A DNA stretch of 64,000 bases from an uncultured Porphyromonadaceae bacterium (GCA_947643165.1 CANRVB010000013.1:1-64000); one strand, 5' to 3'; counted from the first letter of the stretch, positions 1 to 9,078 are shown. The notes: generated by a model not told the origin, from the letters alone. Numbers and translations: made by a program.

Positions 1-52
1 AGGACGCAAGATTTTCATTCTTGAAAGAGGAGTTCGATTCTCCTATGGGCTA
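1..52 (+). tRNA. tRNA-Glu(TTC), 3' part only
   Basis: The window opens inside a tRNA. The anticodon arm CAAGA-TTTTCAT-TCTTG gives anticodon TTC. A T arm (AGGAG/CTCCT around TTCGATT), the 3' acceptor strand ATGGGCT and discriminator A at 52 follow. CC is encoded after the discriminator but the next base is T, so the full CCA is not encoded. The D arm and 5' acceptor strand lie outside the window. Confidence 0.85.
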
Positions 53-82
53 CCTAATTTTGACATCAACAAATCCCAAAAA

Positions 83-119
83 TGTGCATGGCCCGCGATG
101 GGTAGTGCACACTTTTTTT
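83..119 (+). terminator. Intrinsic terminator of the tRNA-Glu unit
   Basis: The arms TGTGCA and TGCACA, with an inner GCCC/GGGT pairing, are followed by seven T residues. The hairpin sits between the tRNA and the next gene, so it likely ends the tRNA transcript. Confidence 0.65.
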
Positions 120-132
120 ATTACCCTTCATT

Positions 133-900
133 ATGGATATACAACCAACCGATGATCTGCGTATCCTGCTCGAAGAAGAGGCTCTGCGCATCAACAATCC
201 CGCTTTTATAAATGATGATCCGGTGCAGTTCCCGCGTCGGTTTGAATCGTTGCCCGATATTGAGATCGCAGCTTTGCTGTGCTCGTCAATAGCATGGGGC
301 AACCGTAAGATGATCTGTCGCGACTGTGACAGGATGCTTGGCCTGATGGATGGACAGCCGTATGCTTATGTAATGGATCGTGCATATGAGGAACTCCCCG
401 ACATGAACATTCACCGCACATTTTTCGCCCGCAATCTGCGTCATTTTCTGCGTGGCTTGCATGTGATATATTCCCGCTATGGATCGCTTCAGGAGTTTGC
501 ACGAAAGTGCGACATTGCAGCCGCCGAATTGCCTTCGTGGTTCCTTGTCGAGAATATAAACCGTATTCTGGCAGACGCCAATGGCGGTGAGGGCGATTCG
601 CGTTGTCTTCCACTCAATCTTGCCACTACAGCACTCAAGCGAGTAAACATGGCACTTCGTTGGCTTGTAAGAACTGATGGCATTGTTGATATGGGAGTGT
701 GGGATGTCATAACACCCGACCGGTTGGTCATACCTCTCGACGTACATGTAGGAAATACAGCGCGAAATCTTCAGCTGATCAACCGTAAGGCCAACGACAA
801 GCGCACGGCTCTTGAGCTTACGGATGTGTTGCGCAGATGGCGTCCTGATGACCCGGTGTGGTTTGATTATGCCCTGTTTGGTATTGGAATGGGCATCTGA
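133..900 (+). CDS. TIGR02757/DUF2400 family protein
   Basis: This 255-residue protein matches the DUF2400 (TIGR02757) family, which is widespread in Bacteroidetes and of unknown biochemical function. Recognisable parts are the N-terminal helical segment with IAALLCSSIAWGNRKMI, and the C-terminal part with TPDRLVIPLDVHVGN and a closing FDYALFGIGM. The family is generally regarded as resembling helix-hairpin-helix DNA glycosylase folds, but no catalytic residue can be asserted from this sequence. There is no signal peptide, so it is presumably cytoplasmic. The next gene starts 3 bp after the stop, so the two are probably cotranscribed. The start is the first ATG after the tRNA terminator. Confidence 0.8.
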   Translation: MDIQPTDDLRILLEEEALRINNPAFINDDPVQFPRRFESLPDIEIAALLCSSIAWGNRKMICRDCDRMLGLMDGQPYAYVMDRAYEELPDMNIHRTFFARNLRHFLRGLHVIYSRYGSLQEFARKCDIAAAELPSWFLVENINRILADANGGEGDSRCLPLNLATTALKRVNMALRWLVRTDGIVDMGVWDVITPDRLVIPLDVHVGNTARNLQLINRKANDKRTALELTDVLRRWRPDDPVWFDYALFGIGMGI

Positions 901-903
901 GGC

Positions 904-1383
904 ATGTTGCTACTCGATTTTGTTCACTCTACCGAGTTCTATATACTTATGGCACTCGCTGCAGCTGTAGTACTCGGATTCTGTGTGCGTCCGGCAGCCA
1001 AGGGCGAGGTACGGACATTTCTATATCCCGGTATCCTGCTTACGGACAATGCCGGGGTTACTGCTCATGGCAATCAGGGTATAACTCTCACATGTCTTGA
1101 TGACAGGAGCGTCGAGTTGCGCCGTTATGGATTGCGCGGCAGTGTTACTACAAGCGGAGCCGTAAGTATAGCGGTGAGCATATCCGGATTTGATGTGACA
1201 ATAACAGAAAGATTGACGCCGGCAGGCCACGGTTCGGGTGATCCTGTCGACGTCGCTGTCTTTATGTTAAACTGTCTTGGTCGTGATTATTACCATCTAC
1301 GGTATGTATCTGAGCGCGGCCTTTGCGTCCTGACGTTGCACAACCGCCCTGGTATCTCAACCTCTAAGAGCATTGAGGCCTGA
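904..1383 (+). CDS. Membrane-anchored hypothetical protein
   Basis: I do not recognise this 159-residue protein. One hydrophobic segment (about residues 11-27, ILMALAAAVVLGFCV) would anchor it to the inner membrane, and the rest looks like a beta-rich soluble domain with alternating hydrophobic residues and glycines. It starts 3 bp after the DUF2400 gene and ends 3 bp before the convergent tolC-like gene, so it is the last gene of a two-gene unit. A role linked to the DUF2400 protein is possible only by association. Confidence 0.6.
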   Translation: MLLLDFVHSTEFYILMALAAAVVLGFCVRPAAKGEVRTFLYPGILLTDNAGVTAHGNQGITLTCLDDRSVELRRYGLRGSVTTSGAVSIAVSISGFDVTITERLTPAGHGSGDPVDVAVFMLNCLGRDYYHLRYVSERGLCVLTLHNRPGISTSKSIEA

Positions 1384-1386
1384 TGC

Positions 1387-2694
1387 TCAACGCCCGTAGA
1401 AATGAAGTACACGTATGCGTAACAGGTGCTCGTACTTGGCCTGTACAGCTTCGGCTGCTGCCCTGGCATAGGTGTTTTTCGACTGCTCGAATTCGGTAGG
1501 TGTAGCCCGTCCGAAGTTATATTTTTCCATTACGGCTTCCATTGCGGCCTTGGCATGCGATTCGGCTTCGGCTGAGGCTTCCATCTTCTGTCGGGCTGTG
1601 ATAGCCTGTGTGTGGGCCTGTACTATAGCTTTCTCTATTTCAGTGCTGGCTCGTTCAAGCGACAGCTCTGCCGCCAGTTTGCTTGCCCGGGCACGTTTTA
1701 CGGCATTGCGGGTTGTGAATGCGTCGAATATAGGTACGCTGAGCGAGAATCCGAGCGATTGGTTGAAATTATGTCGCATCTGGCTACCGAAGCTTTCGCT
1801 GTTGTAGCCCGACACAGTGTAATATGAAGAGCCTAATCCTGCCGAGAATGACAGCGATGGCAGATATCCTGCTTTGGCGAGCGATATATTCTTATCGGCG
1901 CTCTTTACGCTTAAGCGGGCTGCCGATATGGTGTGGTTGGCTTCCAGGGCACGTGCCCAAACGGTTTCTGCGGTAGGTATGATGGCGGCTGTATCTGTGG
2001 CAAGAGGCTCTATGTCGAAGCCACTGGTTTCGGGCGACGATGTGTCCAGTTCAAGCAGTTGTGCCAGATCGAGGAGTGCCAGACGAGCTTCACCTTGCGA
2101 ATTGACCAGCGACAGCTTGTCTTGTGCAAGTTGACTGCGGGCCTCTGTCAGATCAAGTTCGGGTATGCGGCCTGCGTTGTAAAGTTCCTCGCGGCGCTTC
2201 AGCTCGAGTTCGGATATGGCCAGCTGCCCCTCGGCCACGCCTACCAGTTCGCGTGTATACAGCACCTGCAGATACTGGGCTATCACCTGAAGGGTTATGT
2301 TGTCCTTGGTCGCTTCGGTTTCTTCCAGCAGCTGAGCCAGACTGGCCTTGGCGTAGGCCACACGGCGCGAGGCTCGTAAGCCCTGAAATATGGGGAGACT
2401 CAGCTGTGCGCCGAGCGATGTTGACGATGTGTTTCGGTCGGCATATGTATTTTCCGATGTCAGGCCTCGGCCAAACGAGAACGATTCGCTTGCATATCCG
2501 CTTACTGTAGGCAGAAAGGCATCTTTGGCTTCGGTCAGTTGGAGCTGGCCGTTGTAGTGGTTCAGCTTGCTCTGTTTCACCGACAGGTTATGATCTATCG
2601 CATAGGTTATGCAACTGTCAAGACTCCACGGTGTGACGGCTTGTGCCGACACTGCGCATATGAGCGAGGCGGCTATTGTGATGAATGGTTTCAT
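1387..2694 (-). CDS. TolC family outer-membrane efflux protein
   Basis: This 435-residue protein has a signal peptide (residues 1-19, ending near AQA) and the two internally similar halves of the outer-membrane efflux family. Typical segments are WSLDSCITYAIDHNLSVKQ near the N terminus and long coiled helices (LAISELELKRREELYNAGR and a similar stretch near residue 380, VMEKYNFGRATPTEFEQSK). TolC proteins form a trimeric outer-membrane channel and periplasmic tunnel. It is the last gene of a minus-strand operon with an HlyD/MacA adaptor, two MacB-like permeases and an ATPase, so it is the likely exit duct of that pump. The substrate cannot be told from sequence. Confidence 0.92.
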   Translation of the reverse strand: MKPFITIAASLICAVSAQAVTPWSLDSCITYAIDHNLSVKQSKLNHYNGQLQLTEAKDAFLPTVSGYASESFSFGRGLTSENTYADRNTSSTSLGAQLSLPIFQGLRASRRVAYAKASLAQLLEETEATKDNITLQVIAQYLQVLYTRELVGVAEGQLAISELELKRREELYNAGRIPELDLTEARSQLAQDKLSLVNSQGEARLALLDLAQLLELDTSSPETSGFDIEPLATDTAAIIPTAETVWARALEANHTISAARLSVKSADKNISLAKAGYLPSLSFSAGLGSSYYTVSGYNSESFGSQMRHNFNQSLGFSLSVPIFDAFTTRNAVKRARASKLAAELSLERASTEIEKAIVQAHTQAITARQKMEASAEAESHAKAAMEAVMEKYNFGRATPTEFEQSKNTYARAAAEAVQAKYEHLLRIRVLHFYGR

Positions 2695-2708
2695 GTCTGT
2701 GTGGCGGT

Positions 2709-3812
2709 TTATTCTTTATCGTTGATAACCGAGGAACGTATCACTACTGTGGAGTCGACACCCTCTTTTACTTCTATGTTGATGCCATCGCTCATGCCTG
2801 TCACTATCTTGCGACGATCAAACTTCTGCTCGGGCAGAGAATCGGTGAGTACATACACATAGGTTGAGTCACCGGCCCATTCTATTACTGATTCCGGAAG
2901 TATGAGTGTGTTTGTCGCGTTCGACAGGACGACTGTGGCGTTGGCGCTGTAGCCTGAACGTAGTTTGACGTTTGGATAGGGCATAACGGCAGCCTTTATC
3001 TCAAAGGTATTCGCTCCGGTAGAGCTGTCGCCTTTCGGCGAGATATACTCAAGAGTGGCTGTAGGGTTGAAATCGGGGAGCGCTCCTATGGTTATCTTCA
3101 TTTCCATACCCGGCTGGAGCAAGCCTACTTCCGTTTCATCAACTTTGCCTTTGAAAATCAGGTTGTTCATGTCGGCTATGGTGGCTATGGTGGTGCCATC
3201 GTTGAATGTATTTGCCTGGATGACTGATGTACCTACCTTCACGGGCACGTCAAGTACGAGTCCGGATATTGTGGCACGTACCATGGTGTTGGCTTCCGAT
3301 GCGTTGTAGCGCGACACGCCGTTCTTTACGATGTTCAATGCATCTTTGGCCGATTCGAGCGATTTGAGGGCTTTGTGATATGTGGCTTCTGCGGTCTCAT
3401 ATTCTTCGCGGGCTATCACTTTGCGGTCGTACAGTGCTTTTGAGCGCTCATATTTCACCTTGGCATCGTCGAGCGATATCTGGGCCTGGTCTATCTGTCC
3501 CTGAGCGTTGGAGAGGGATGACGCTTCGGGTATCACTTTGATCCGCGCTATCACATCTCCCTCATTCACCATATCGCCCGGTTCTACCAACACCTCACTG
3601 ATAATGCCCGATATCTGGGGCTTGATATTGATTTCATCGCGTGGCTCGATGGTTCCTGTCAGTACAGATGTGCGTTCGATACTTCCTGTTGTCGGTGTGA
3701 CGGTGGAGTATACCGTATTTTTTTCACGTGAATTGAGATATAGGAATACGAATGTTCCTACGAAAATCGCGGCTATGAGCACCCACATGAAGATGCGAAA
3801 AAACTTTTTCAT
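2709..3812 (-). CDS. Periplasmic adaptor subunit, HlyD/MacA-like
   Basis: A 367-residue membrane-fusion protein. One N-terminal transmembrane segment (about residues 6-26) is followed by a lipoyl half-motif (GTIEPRDEINIKPQISGIIS), a helical hairpin (about residues 100-165, AQGQIDQAQISLDDAKVKY), the second lipoyl half near ATISGLVLDVPVKVGTSV, a beta-barrel domain and a membrane-proximal domain. MacA-type adaptors link an inner-membrane ABC permease to TolC. It lies between the tolC-like gene (14 bp) and the first permease gene (32 bp), which fits an ABC-driven rather than proton-driven pump. Confidence 0.92.
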   Translation of the reverse strand: MKKFFRIFMWVLIAAIFVGTFVFLYLNSREKNTVYSTVTPTTGSIERTSVLTGTIEPRDEINIKPQISGIISEVLVEPGDMVNEGDVIARIKVIPEASSLSNAQGQIDQAQISLDDAKVKYERSKALYDRKVIAREEYETAEATYHKALKSLESAKDALNIVKNGVSRYNASEANTMVRATISGLVLDVPVKVGTSVIQANTFNDGTTIATIADMNNLIFKGKVDETEVGLLQPGMEMKITIGALPDFNPTATLEYISPKGDSSTGANTFEIKAAVMPYPNVKLRSGYSANATVVLSNATNTLILPESVIEWAGDSTYVYVLTDSLPEQKFDRRKIVTGMSDGINIEVKEGVDSTVVIRSSVINDKE

Positions 3813-3844
3813 TGCAAGCAGTTTGGCTATTGTTTATTTTTCTA

Positions 3845-5092
3845 TTATTTGTCGTTGAGGGCCTCGATGGGCTTGATGCGCATGGCTTTTACCGCCGGTA
3901 TGATACCTGCCGCGGTTCCCAGCACCATGAAAAGCACCAGTATGGTTATGGCGTTCTGGAACGGTAGACTGAAGCCTGCCGAGCCGGTAAGCGGGTCGGC
4001 CGATGCCATGTCGACTACACCGAGGATCATGGATGCGAAGCATATTCCTGCCAGACCGGCCACTGTGGTCAGCAACATGCTCTCCGACAGTATCTGCACT
4101 ATGATCGACGACGGCTTGGCTCCCAGGGCGCGGCGTATGCCTATCTCGTGGGTGCGCTCTTTCACGATGATCCACATGATATTGCCTACGCCTATTATGC
4201 CGGCCATCAGCGAGCCTATGCCGACGAACAGTGCCAGCAGTGTGACGCCGAGAAACACGTTGTTGACCATGTCAAACAATTCGCTCACATCCATCGACCT
4301 GAGCGCGTCGTTGTCGTTGGGGCTTACGGCATGGGCTGCATACAGCACACGCTTTATCTTCGGTTCCATTTCCTTGATGGTATGACCCGGCTTGACGGTT
4401 ACCATGAGGGCATCAATGCCGCGTCCGGGGCGGAAGGCTCCGCGCATGGTGGAGATAGGCATATAGAAGGATTGGTCTATGCGGCCGCCTATGCTCGCTT
4501 CGCCTGTCTGGCCTGCGACACCCACCACCTGAAAAAACACGCCGCTGAGCTCCACGTATTTGCCGATGGGGTCCTCGTTGGGAAACAGCAGGTCGGCCTT
4601 CTGTTTCCCGACAACCACCACCTTGCGTGCCGAGTTCTGGTCAGCCTCATTTATCCATCGTCCGGAGTATATCACCGGTAACTGCATCTTTGAGAAATCA
4701 GCTTCCACGCCCATTATCTGTCCGTTGGTGGTGTTGCGGCCGTAGGTGGCTTTTCCGCCTGTGAATATTAGTCCGGTGGAATATTCTATGCCGTTGACCA
4801 CCTTGCGCACATTGTCGAGATCCGCGGAGTTCATGCTCCAGTAGCGTCCTTTGTTGAAGCCCTGATAGGGCATGGAGGTGCGGTTGGGGAAGAAAGCGCC
4901 CATGTTGGTGGTAAAGCCGTCGAAGTTGCGCATCAGCAGTCCTTTCAGGCCGTCGGCGCCTCCCCAGAGCAGGGCGAGCATCATGACGCCCCAGAATATG
5001 CCGAAGGCGGTCAGAAACGTGCGCGTCTTGTTGCGGGCCAGCGTAGCGGTTATCTCACGCCAGTTGTCTATGTCGAATATTGATGTCTGCAT
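3845..5092 (-). CDS. MacB-like ABC transporter permease (second of two)
   Basis: This 415-residue protein has the MacB layout. A transmembrane helix near residues 20-45 is followed by a large periplasmic MacB_PCD domain (about 50-270) and three C-terminal helices forming the FtsX domain (GIGSLMAGIIGVGNIMWII, then two more ending near residue 405). The cytosolic coupling segment VKERTHEIGIRRALGAKPSS is the FtsX hallmark. It lacks an ATPase domain, which the operon supplies separately. It is a diverged paralogue of the neighbouring permease, so the pump is probably a heterodimer. It ends with KAMRIKPIEALNDK, the usual family C terminus. Confidence 0.93.
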   Translation of the reverse strand: MQTSIFDIDNWREITATLARNKTRTFLTAFGIFWGVMMLALLWGGADGLKGLLMRNFDGFTTNMGAFFPNRTSMPYQGFNKGRYWSMNSADLDNVRKVVNGIEYSTGLIFTGGKATYGRNTTNGQIMGVEADFSKMQLPVIYSGRWINEADQNSARKVVVVGKQKADLLFPNEDPIGKYVELSGVFFQVVGVAGQTGEASIGGRIDQSFYMPISTMRGAFRPGRGIDALMVTVKPGHTIKEMEPKIKRVLYAAHAVSPNDNDALRSMDVSELFDMVNNVFLGVTLLALFVGIGSLMAGIIGVGNIMWIIVKERTHEIGIRRALGAKPSSIIVQILSESMLLTTVAGLAGICFASMILGVVDMASADPLTGSAGFSLPFQNAITILVLFMVLGTAAGIIPAVKAMRIKPIEALNDK

Positions 5093-5106
5093 GATCTGTG
5101 AGATAT

Positions 5107-6357
5107 TTATTCATCGCGGAGGGCCTCCACGGGTTTCACTTTTGTTGCCTTCATCGCGGGTGCTATGCCGGCTATCGCGCCTGCTATTATCAGCACCACT
5201 GTCACCTTGATCGCTATACCTATGTCGACCGTCGGGTTGCTTATGGCCTGCGACACTTGGGCCGACTGATTGATGAAGTGGGCGGCGATCTGTGTGGCCA
5301 CAACTCCCATCACTACGCCTATGTAGCCGAACATAGTGGTGATTACCACGCTCTCAGTGACTATCTGCACCAACACCGACCGGCGTTTGGCCCCTATGGC
5401 GCGGCGTATGCCTATCTCGTGGGTGCGCTCCTTGACGGACACAAACATGATATTGCTCACGCCTATTATGCCCGACATCATGGTCAGTATGCCGATCACC
5501 CAGATCGCTATGTCGAGGTAGCCCAGGGCGCTTTGCGATTTGACGTAGGTGAGAAACTGGTTGCTGATCCACACGGCCGACTTGTCCTCGGGGCTGAAAT
5601 CGTGTATCTGGGCCATGGTGGCACGCAGGTCGTTCTCAAATGCTTCCGCATCCTGCTCCGTCTTCAGGTCGCGCCCTTCCACCACTATCTGCCAGATGTT
5701 CTCGTCACCTCCGGCCAGCTGCTGAAGGGTGGTGAAGGGGGCATAGTTGTCGCGGTCCCAGTCGTGGTCGAACACGCCCACCACGGTCCATGCCAGGCCG
5801 AGCGATTTCACTGTCTTGCCTATGGCGTTCTCCATCGTGCCGAAGAGCAGCTCTGCGTTGTGGCTCTCCATCACTATCACCTTGCGCTTGAGCCTGATGT
5901 CTTGCTCGTTTATGTAGCGGCCGCAGCGCATTTTCACGCGTCTCATCTTCTCGCTGCCGGGAAACACTCCGTAGAGGCCGTCCGAGGTATAGTCCTTGAG
6001 TGTCTCCACCTTGGCGGTGTCGATCGAGCGGTAGGTCATGGTGTTGGTCACCCGCGATCCTTTTTCATCCTGGAGCCGCTGGTTGGTGCGGATGGCCTCC
6101 ATGTCGGTGGTCTTGAGCTGTATCCACCGGCCCTCCTTATATCCCTTGTAGGGCAGGGTGGTGTTGCCCGAATACACGTTCATGGTATTTGGGGCCGAAT
6201 CGCCGGCATGCTCCGCAAAGGAGTTGCGCACGCCTCTCGACATGCTCACCAGTATTATCAGCATAAATATGCCCCAGGCCACGGCTATGCCGGTCAGAAA
6301 GGTGCGCAGCTTGTTGTTGCGCAGCGTCTGTCCTATTTCTCTTGCAAGGTCAAACAT
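5107..6357 (-). CDS. MacB-like ABC transporter permease (first of two)
   Basis: A 416-residue permease with an N-terminal helix (about residues 20-42, FLTGIAVAWGIFMLIILVSM), a periplasmic MacB_PCD domain and a C-terminal three-helix FtsX domain. The motif VKERTHEIGIRRAIGAKRRS is almost identical to that of its neighbour, and the C terminus KATKVKPVEALRDE is the family ending. Its start overlaps the 3' end of the ATPase gene by 8 bp, which suggests translational coupling and a fixed ratio of ATPase to permease. Confidence 0.93.
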   Translation of the reverse strand: MFDLAREIGQTLRNNKLRTFLTGIAVAWGIFMLIILVSMSRGVRNSFAEHAGDSAPNTMNVYSGNTTLPYKGYKEGRWIQLKTTDMEAIRTNQRLQDEKGSRVTNTMTYRSIDTAKVETLKDYTSDGLYGVFPGSEKMRRVKMRCGRYINEQDIRLKRKVIVMESHNAELLFGTMENAIGKTVKSLGLAWTVVGVFDHDWDRDNYAPFTTLQQLAGGDENIWQIVVEGRDLKTEQDAEAFENDLRATMAQIHDFSPEDKSAVWISNQFLTYVKSQSALGYLDIAIWVIGILTMMSGIIGVSNIMFVSVKERTHEIGIRRAIGAKRRSVLVQIVTESVVITTMFGYIGVVMGVVATQIAAHFINQSAQVSQAISNPTVDIGIAIKVTVVLIIAGAIAGIAPAMKATKVKPVEALRDE

Positions 6358-7045
6358 CGGAGCGGCTTTCTGAAGGGTGACTGTTGTTGTCGATCACGCC
6401 GTCCGATATCCGGATGGTGCGTTTGCATTGTTGCGCCACTCCCGGGTCGTGGGTCACTATCACTATCGTCATGCCCTCGTCGTTGAGGTCGCGGAATACC
6501 TGCATCACCTCTTTCGACGTCTTTGAGTCGAGCGCGCCCGTTGGCTCGTCGGCCAGAATGATCGACGGGTTTGTCACAAGAGCCCTTGCTATGGCCACTC
6601 TCTGCTTCTGTCCGCCCGACAGCTCGCCGGGCAGGTGGTGGGCGCGGTCCGACAGCCCCATCCGCTCGAGCTGCTCCATGGCGCGGCGGTTGCGCTCCTT
6701 GCGGCCCACGCCCTGATAGTAGAGCGGCAGGGCCACATTCTCCATGGCATTCTTATAGCCTATGAGGTTGAACGACTGAAACACGAACCCTATCATGCGT
6801 CCGCGCAGTTCGCTGGCGCGATCCTCCGACAGGTCCTTTATCAGCACACCGTCGAGCTCATAGGTTCCGGTGTCATAATTGTCAAGAATGCCCAGTATGT
6901 TGAGCAGGGTCGACTTACCCGATCCCGAGGCGCCCATAATGGCCACCAGCTCACCGCGGTCAATATCGAGGTTGATACCTTTGAGCACGTGGAGCGGCAC
7001 GGCTCCGGGGTATGTCTTGTTTACATCTTTCAGGCTTATTATCAC
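6350..7045 (-). CDS. ABC transporter ATP-binding protein (MacB/LolD type)
   Basis: A 231-residue ATPase with all expected motifs: Walker A GASGSGKST (about residues 38-46), Q-loop GFVFQSFNL, signature LSGGQKQRVAIARAL, Walker B IILADEPTGALD and the H-loop VTHD. It starts with GTG (CAC on the plus strand at 7043-7045). It is the first gene of the five-gene efflux operon and overlaps the first permease by 8 bp. Family members energise mechanotransmission pumps that move substrates from the periplasm through TolC. A partial palindrome lies about 70 bp upstream and may be the operator. Confidence 0.93.
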   Translation of the reverse strand: MIISLKDVNKTYPGAVPLHVLKGINLDIDRGELVAIMGASGSGKSTLLNILGILDNYDTGTYELDGVLIKDLSEDRASELRGRMIGFVFQSFNLIGYKNAMENVALPLYYQGVGRKERNRRAMEQLERMGLSDRAHHLPGELSGGQKQRVAIARALVTNPSIILADEPTGALDSKTSKEVMQVFRDLNDEGMTIVIVTHDPGVAQQCKRTIRISDGVIDNNSHPSESRSDV

Positions 7046-7100
7046 GGCAATATCCGGAGAGAGTGAAATAGTTAATAACGTTCTGTCTGCTATATAGACG

Positions 7101-7136
7101 CAAAGGTGGGCTGTTCGTTACACTCTGTAGTGTTAA
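7101..7136 (-). promoter_or_regulatory. Candidate promoter and operator of the efflux operon
   Basis: On the minus strand CACCTTTG (7108-7101) resembles the Bacteroidetes -7 box TAnnTTTG with one mismatch. The interrupted palindrome TTACACT-CTGT-AGTGTTA (7118-7135, six of seven pairs) covers the place where the -33 element would be, and no TTG is found there. This arrangement suits control by a dimeric regulator, but no regulator gene is adjacent. Confidence 0.35.
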
Positions 7137-7164
7137 AATATGTTTTTAATGCGGCTACGCCTGC

Positions 7165-7203
7165 AAAACAGCGGAGGCTGCGCCTGGATGTGACGCAGCC
7201 TCC
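7165..7203 (-). terminator. Intrinsic terminator downstream of the YidE-like transporter
   Basis: The perfect 10-bp arms GGAGGCTGCG (7173-7182) and CGCAGCCTCC (7194-7203) are followed on the minus strand by GCTGTTTT. It lies 30 bp past the stop of the transporter and separates that gene from the efflux operon, which is read in the same direction. Confidence 0.75.
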
Positions 7204-7232
7204 GTATGAGGGTACTGAATATTGTGTTTTGT

Positions 7233-8936
7233 CTAAGCCCCGACCATCAGGACCAGAGCCACACCGCAGAGTATGAGCAGTGTGTTGCCGACGGCATAGG
7301 TAACCGTGTAGCCCATGGCGGGTATGGTCGAGCCGATGGCTTCCTGGATGGCACCGAGCGATGCGGTGGTGGTTCTTGCCCCGGCGCAGCACCCCAGATT
7401 GACGGGGTCGGGAAACTTGAAGATCTTCTTGCCGATGATCACTCCGAGGATGAGCGGGAGGGAGGTGCTGATCATGCCCATGAAGAAGAGCACGAAGCCT
7501 ACCTCCTTGAGGCCGCTGACAAAGGAGGGTCCCGAGGTGATGCCGATCACGGCGATAAACATGTTGAGGCCGAGATTGTTCATGAGCCACACGGCGGGCT
7601 GGGGTATGTGGCCGAAGGTGGGGCGCTTGGTGCGGTACCATCCCAGCACAAGGCCGGCTATGAGGGCGCCGCCGCTGGTAGAGAGCGTGACGGGCACGTT
7701 GCCGAAATGTATGGTGATGGCTCCGAAGAGGGCTCCGAAGAAGAGGCCCAGGCCTACGAAGACAAGGTCCGTAACGTTGGTGGGACGGTCGGCATAGCCT
7801 ATGGCCTTTGATGCGGCCTCGACCTCGTTGGGGAGTCCTACGATTTCGAGGGTGTCGCCGGCACTGAGCTTGAACTGGGCGAGAACGGGCATGCTCACAT
7901 CGCCGCGTCGGATGCTTTTGATGGTCACGCCATACATGTATTTGCAGCTGCGGAGCTGGTCGACGGTCATTCCGGCGGCGCCCTTCTTGGTGACGAGCAC
8001 GCTGATCTGTTCGGCGGGGAAATTGAGCAGGGCGTTGTCGGCCACCTCGTCGCCTATCCATCCCTCGTCGCCGATAATTGATTCGCGCCGACCGCTCAAC
8101 ACTATCTCGTCGCCCTTGCCGATGGTCACGGTGCTGTCGGGGGCCAGGATAGAGCCGTTGTGGCGGATGCGCTCAACAAACAGGCGCCGGTTTTTCTGGG
8201 CCAGGTAGCCCTCTACCTCGCTGACGCTCCGGGGCTGATCGAAGAAGTCGGACGATACCTTGTAGGCGCGGAATGCCACGGGGCGGTTGGCGTTGATATA
8301 GGCTGGGTCGGAATCGATTGAGCTCTGGTTGAGCTCTTTTTCCAACGCCTGGGTGTGCTCCTTGACTTTCTTGAGACCACCGAGTAAGACGGGCCCGAGG
8401 TTGGCCAGCAGGTAGGCCGATCCGATAGTGCCGAACACATAGCAGACCGCGTAGCTCACCGGAATTATATCGACCCAGGCCTTCTTGGTCTCGGGCGATG
8501 CCGACAGACTCTGCATAGTGTCGGTGCCCACACCGATGACAGCCGAAATAGTCTGCGCGCCGGCAAACATGCCGATGGCCTCACCGATGTTGTAGTGCAT
8601 TATCTTGGCGCAGCCCCAGGTGGTGAGCAGACAGAGCAGACAGACGATCACCGCAAATCCCACCTGCTTGAGCCCCTCGCCCTTGAGCGAGGCAAAAAAT
8701 TGAGGCCCCACGCTGTAGCCTATGGCAAACAGAAACATCAGGAAGAACACATTTTTCATCGGCCCGCTTATAGGTATGTCAAGCTGACCTACAAGCACTC
8801 CGACAAGGAGCACCGACGTAACCGTGCCGAGAGAGAACGACTTGTATTTGAGCCGGCCTATGAAAAAGCCGACTCCGATAGTAAGAAATACCGCCAGCGA
8901 GGGGTTGTTTCTGATTGTTTCGACTAACCAGTCCAT
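7233..8936 (-). CDS. Putative transporter, YidE/YbjL/AspT type, with two RCK_C domains
   Basis: This 567-residue protein has the typical architecture of the aspartate:alanine-exchanger duplication family. An N-terminal membrane half has about six helices (residues 1-185). Two soluble TrkA_C/RCK_C-like domains follow (about 205-385), with the segments GYLAQKNRRLFVERIRHNG and KYMYGVTIKSIRRGDVSMP. A second membrane half contains GLFFGALFGAITIHFGN and a conserved NLGLNMFIAVIGI. Family members are inner-membrane transporters; only a few have known substrates, so I give none. The start ATG lies 6 bp downstream of a run of nine C residues on the coding strand. It has its own terminator. Confidence 0.88.
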   Translation of the reverse strand: MDWLVETIRNNPSLAVFLTIGVGFFIGRLKYKSFSLGTVTSVLLVGVLVGQLDIPISGPMKNVFFLMFLFAIGYSVGPQFFASLKGEGLKQVGFAVIVCLLCLLTTWGCAKIMHYNIGEAIGMFAGAQTISAVIGVGTDTMQSLSASPETKKAWVDIIPVSYAVCYVFGTIGSAYLLANLGPVLLGGLKKVKEHTQALEKELNQSSIDSDPAYINANRPVAFRAYKVSSDFFDQPRSVSEVEGYLAQKNRRLFVERIRHNGSILAPDSTVTIGKGDEIVLSGRRESIIGDEGWIGDEVADNALLNFPAEQISVLVTKKGAAGMTVDQLRSCKYMYGVTIKSIRRGDVSMPVLAQFKLSAGDTLEIVGLPNEVEAASKAIGYADRPTNVTDLVFVGLGLFFGALFGAITIHFGNVPVTLSTSGGALIAGLVLGWYRTKRPTFGHIPQPAVWLMNNLGLNMFIAVIGITSGPSFVSGLKEVGFVLFFMGMISTSLPLILGVIIGKKIFKFPDPVNLGCCAGARTTTASLGAIQEAIGSTIPAMGYTVTYAVGNTLLILCGVALVLMVGA

Positions 8937-8942
8937 ATCAAC

Positions 8943-8951
8943 GGGGGGGGG
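8943..8951 (-). repeat. Poly-C (G9 on plus strand) tract in the leader of the YidE-like gene
   Basis: Nine consecutive G residues on the plus strand are nine C residues in the mRNA sense. The tract ends 6 bp before the ATG of the transporter. Runs of this length often vary by slippage and here would change the leader, not the reading frame. Confidence 0.7.
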
Positions 8952-9078
8952 ATTTGTGAGTGTTATATTTTGTTGCTGAAACGAAATTATTATAATCTAA
9001 AAAACGTCGCGGCCATGGATTGGTTCATCAAAGGGCGTATGATTTTAGGCCAAAAATCAATAAAAGACAATAAATAGG

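Noticed and set aside
5098-6486. 462-codon open frame on the plus strand opposite the first permease gene
   Set aside because: It is the mirror of a real MacB-like gene with strong motifs; its translation is rich in His, Tyr and Gly with no domain.
7090-8061. 323-codon minus-strand frame overlapping the YidE-like transporter
   Set aside because: It is out of frame with a well-supported gene and its product is an Arg/His/Pro-rich string without domain features.
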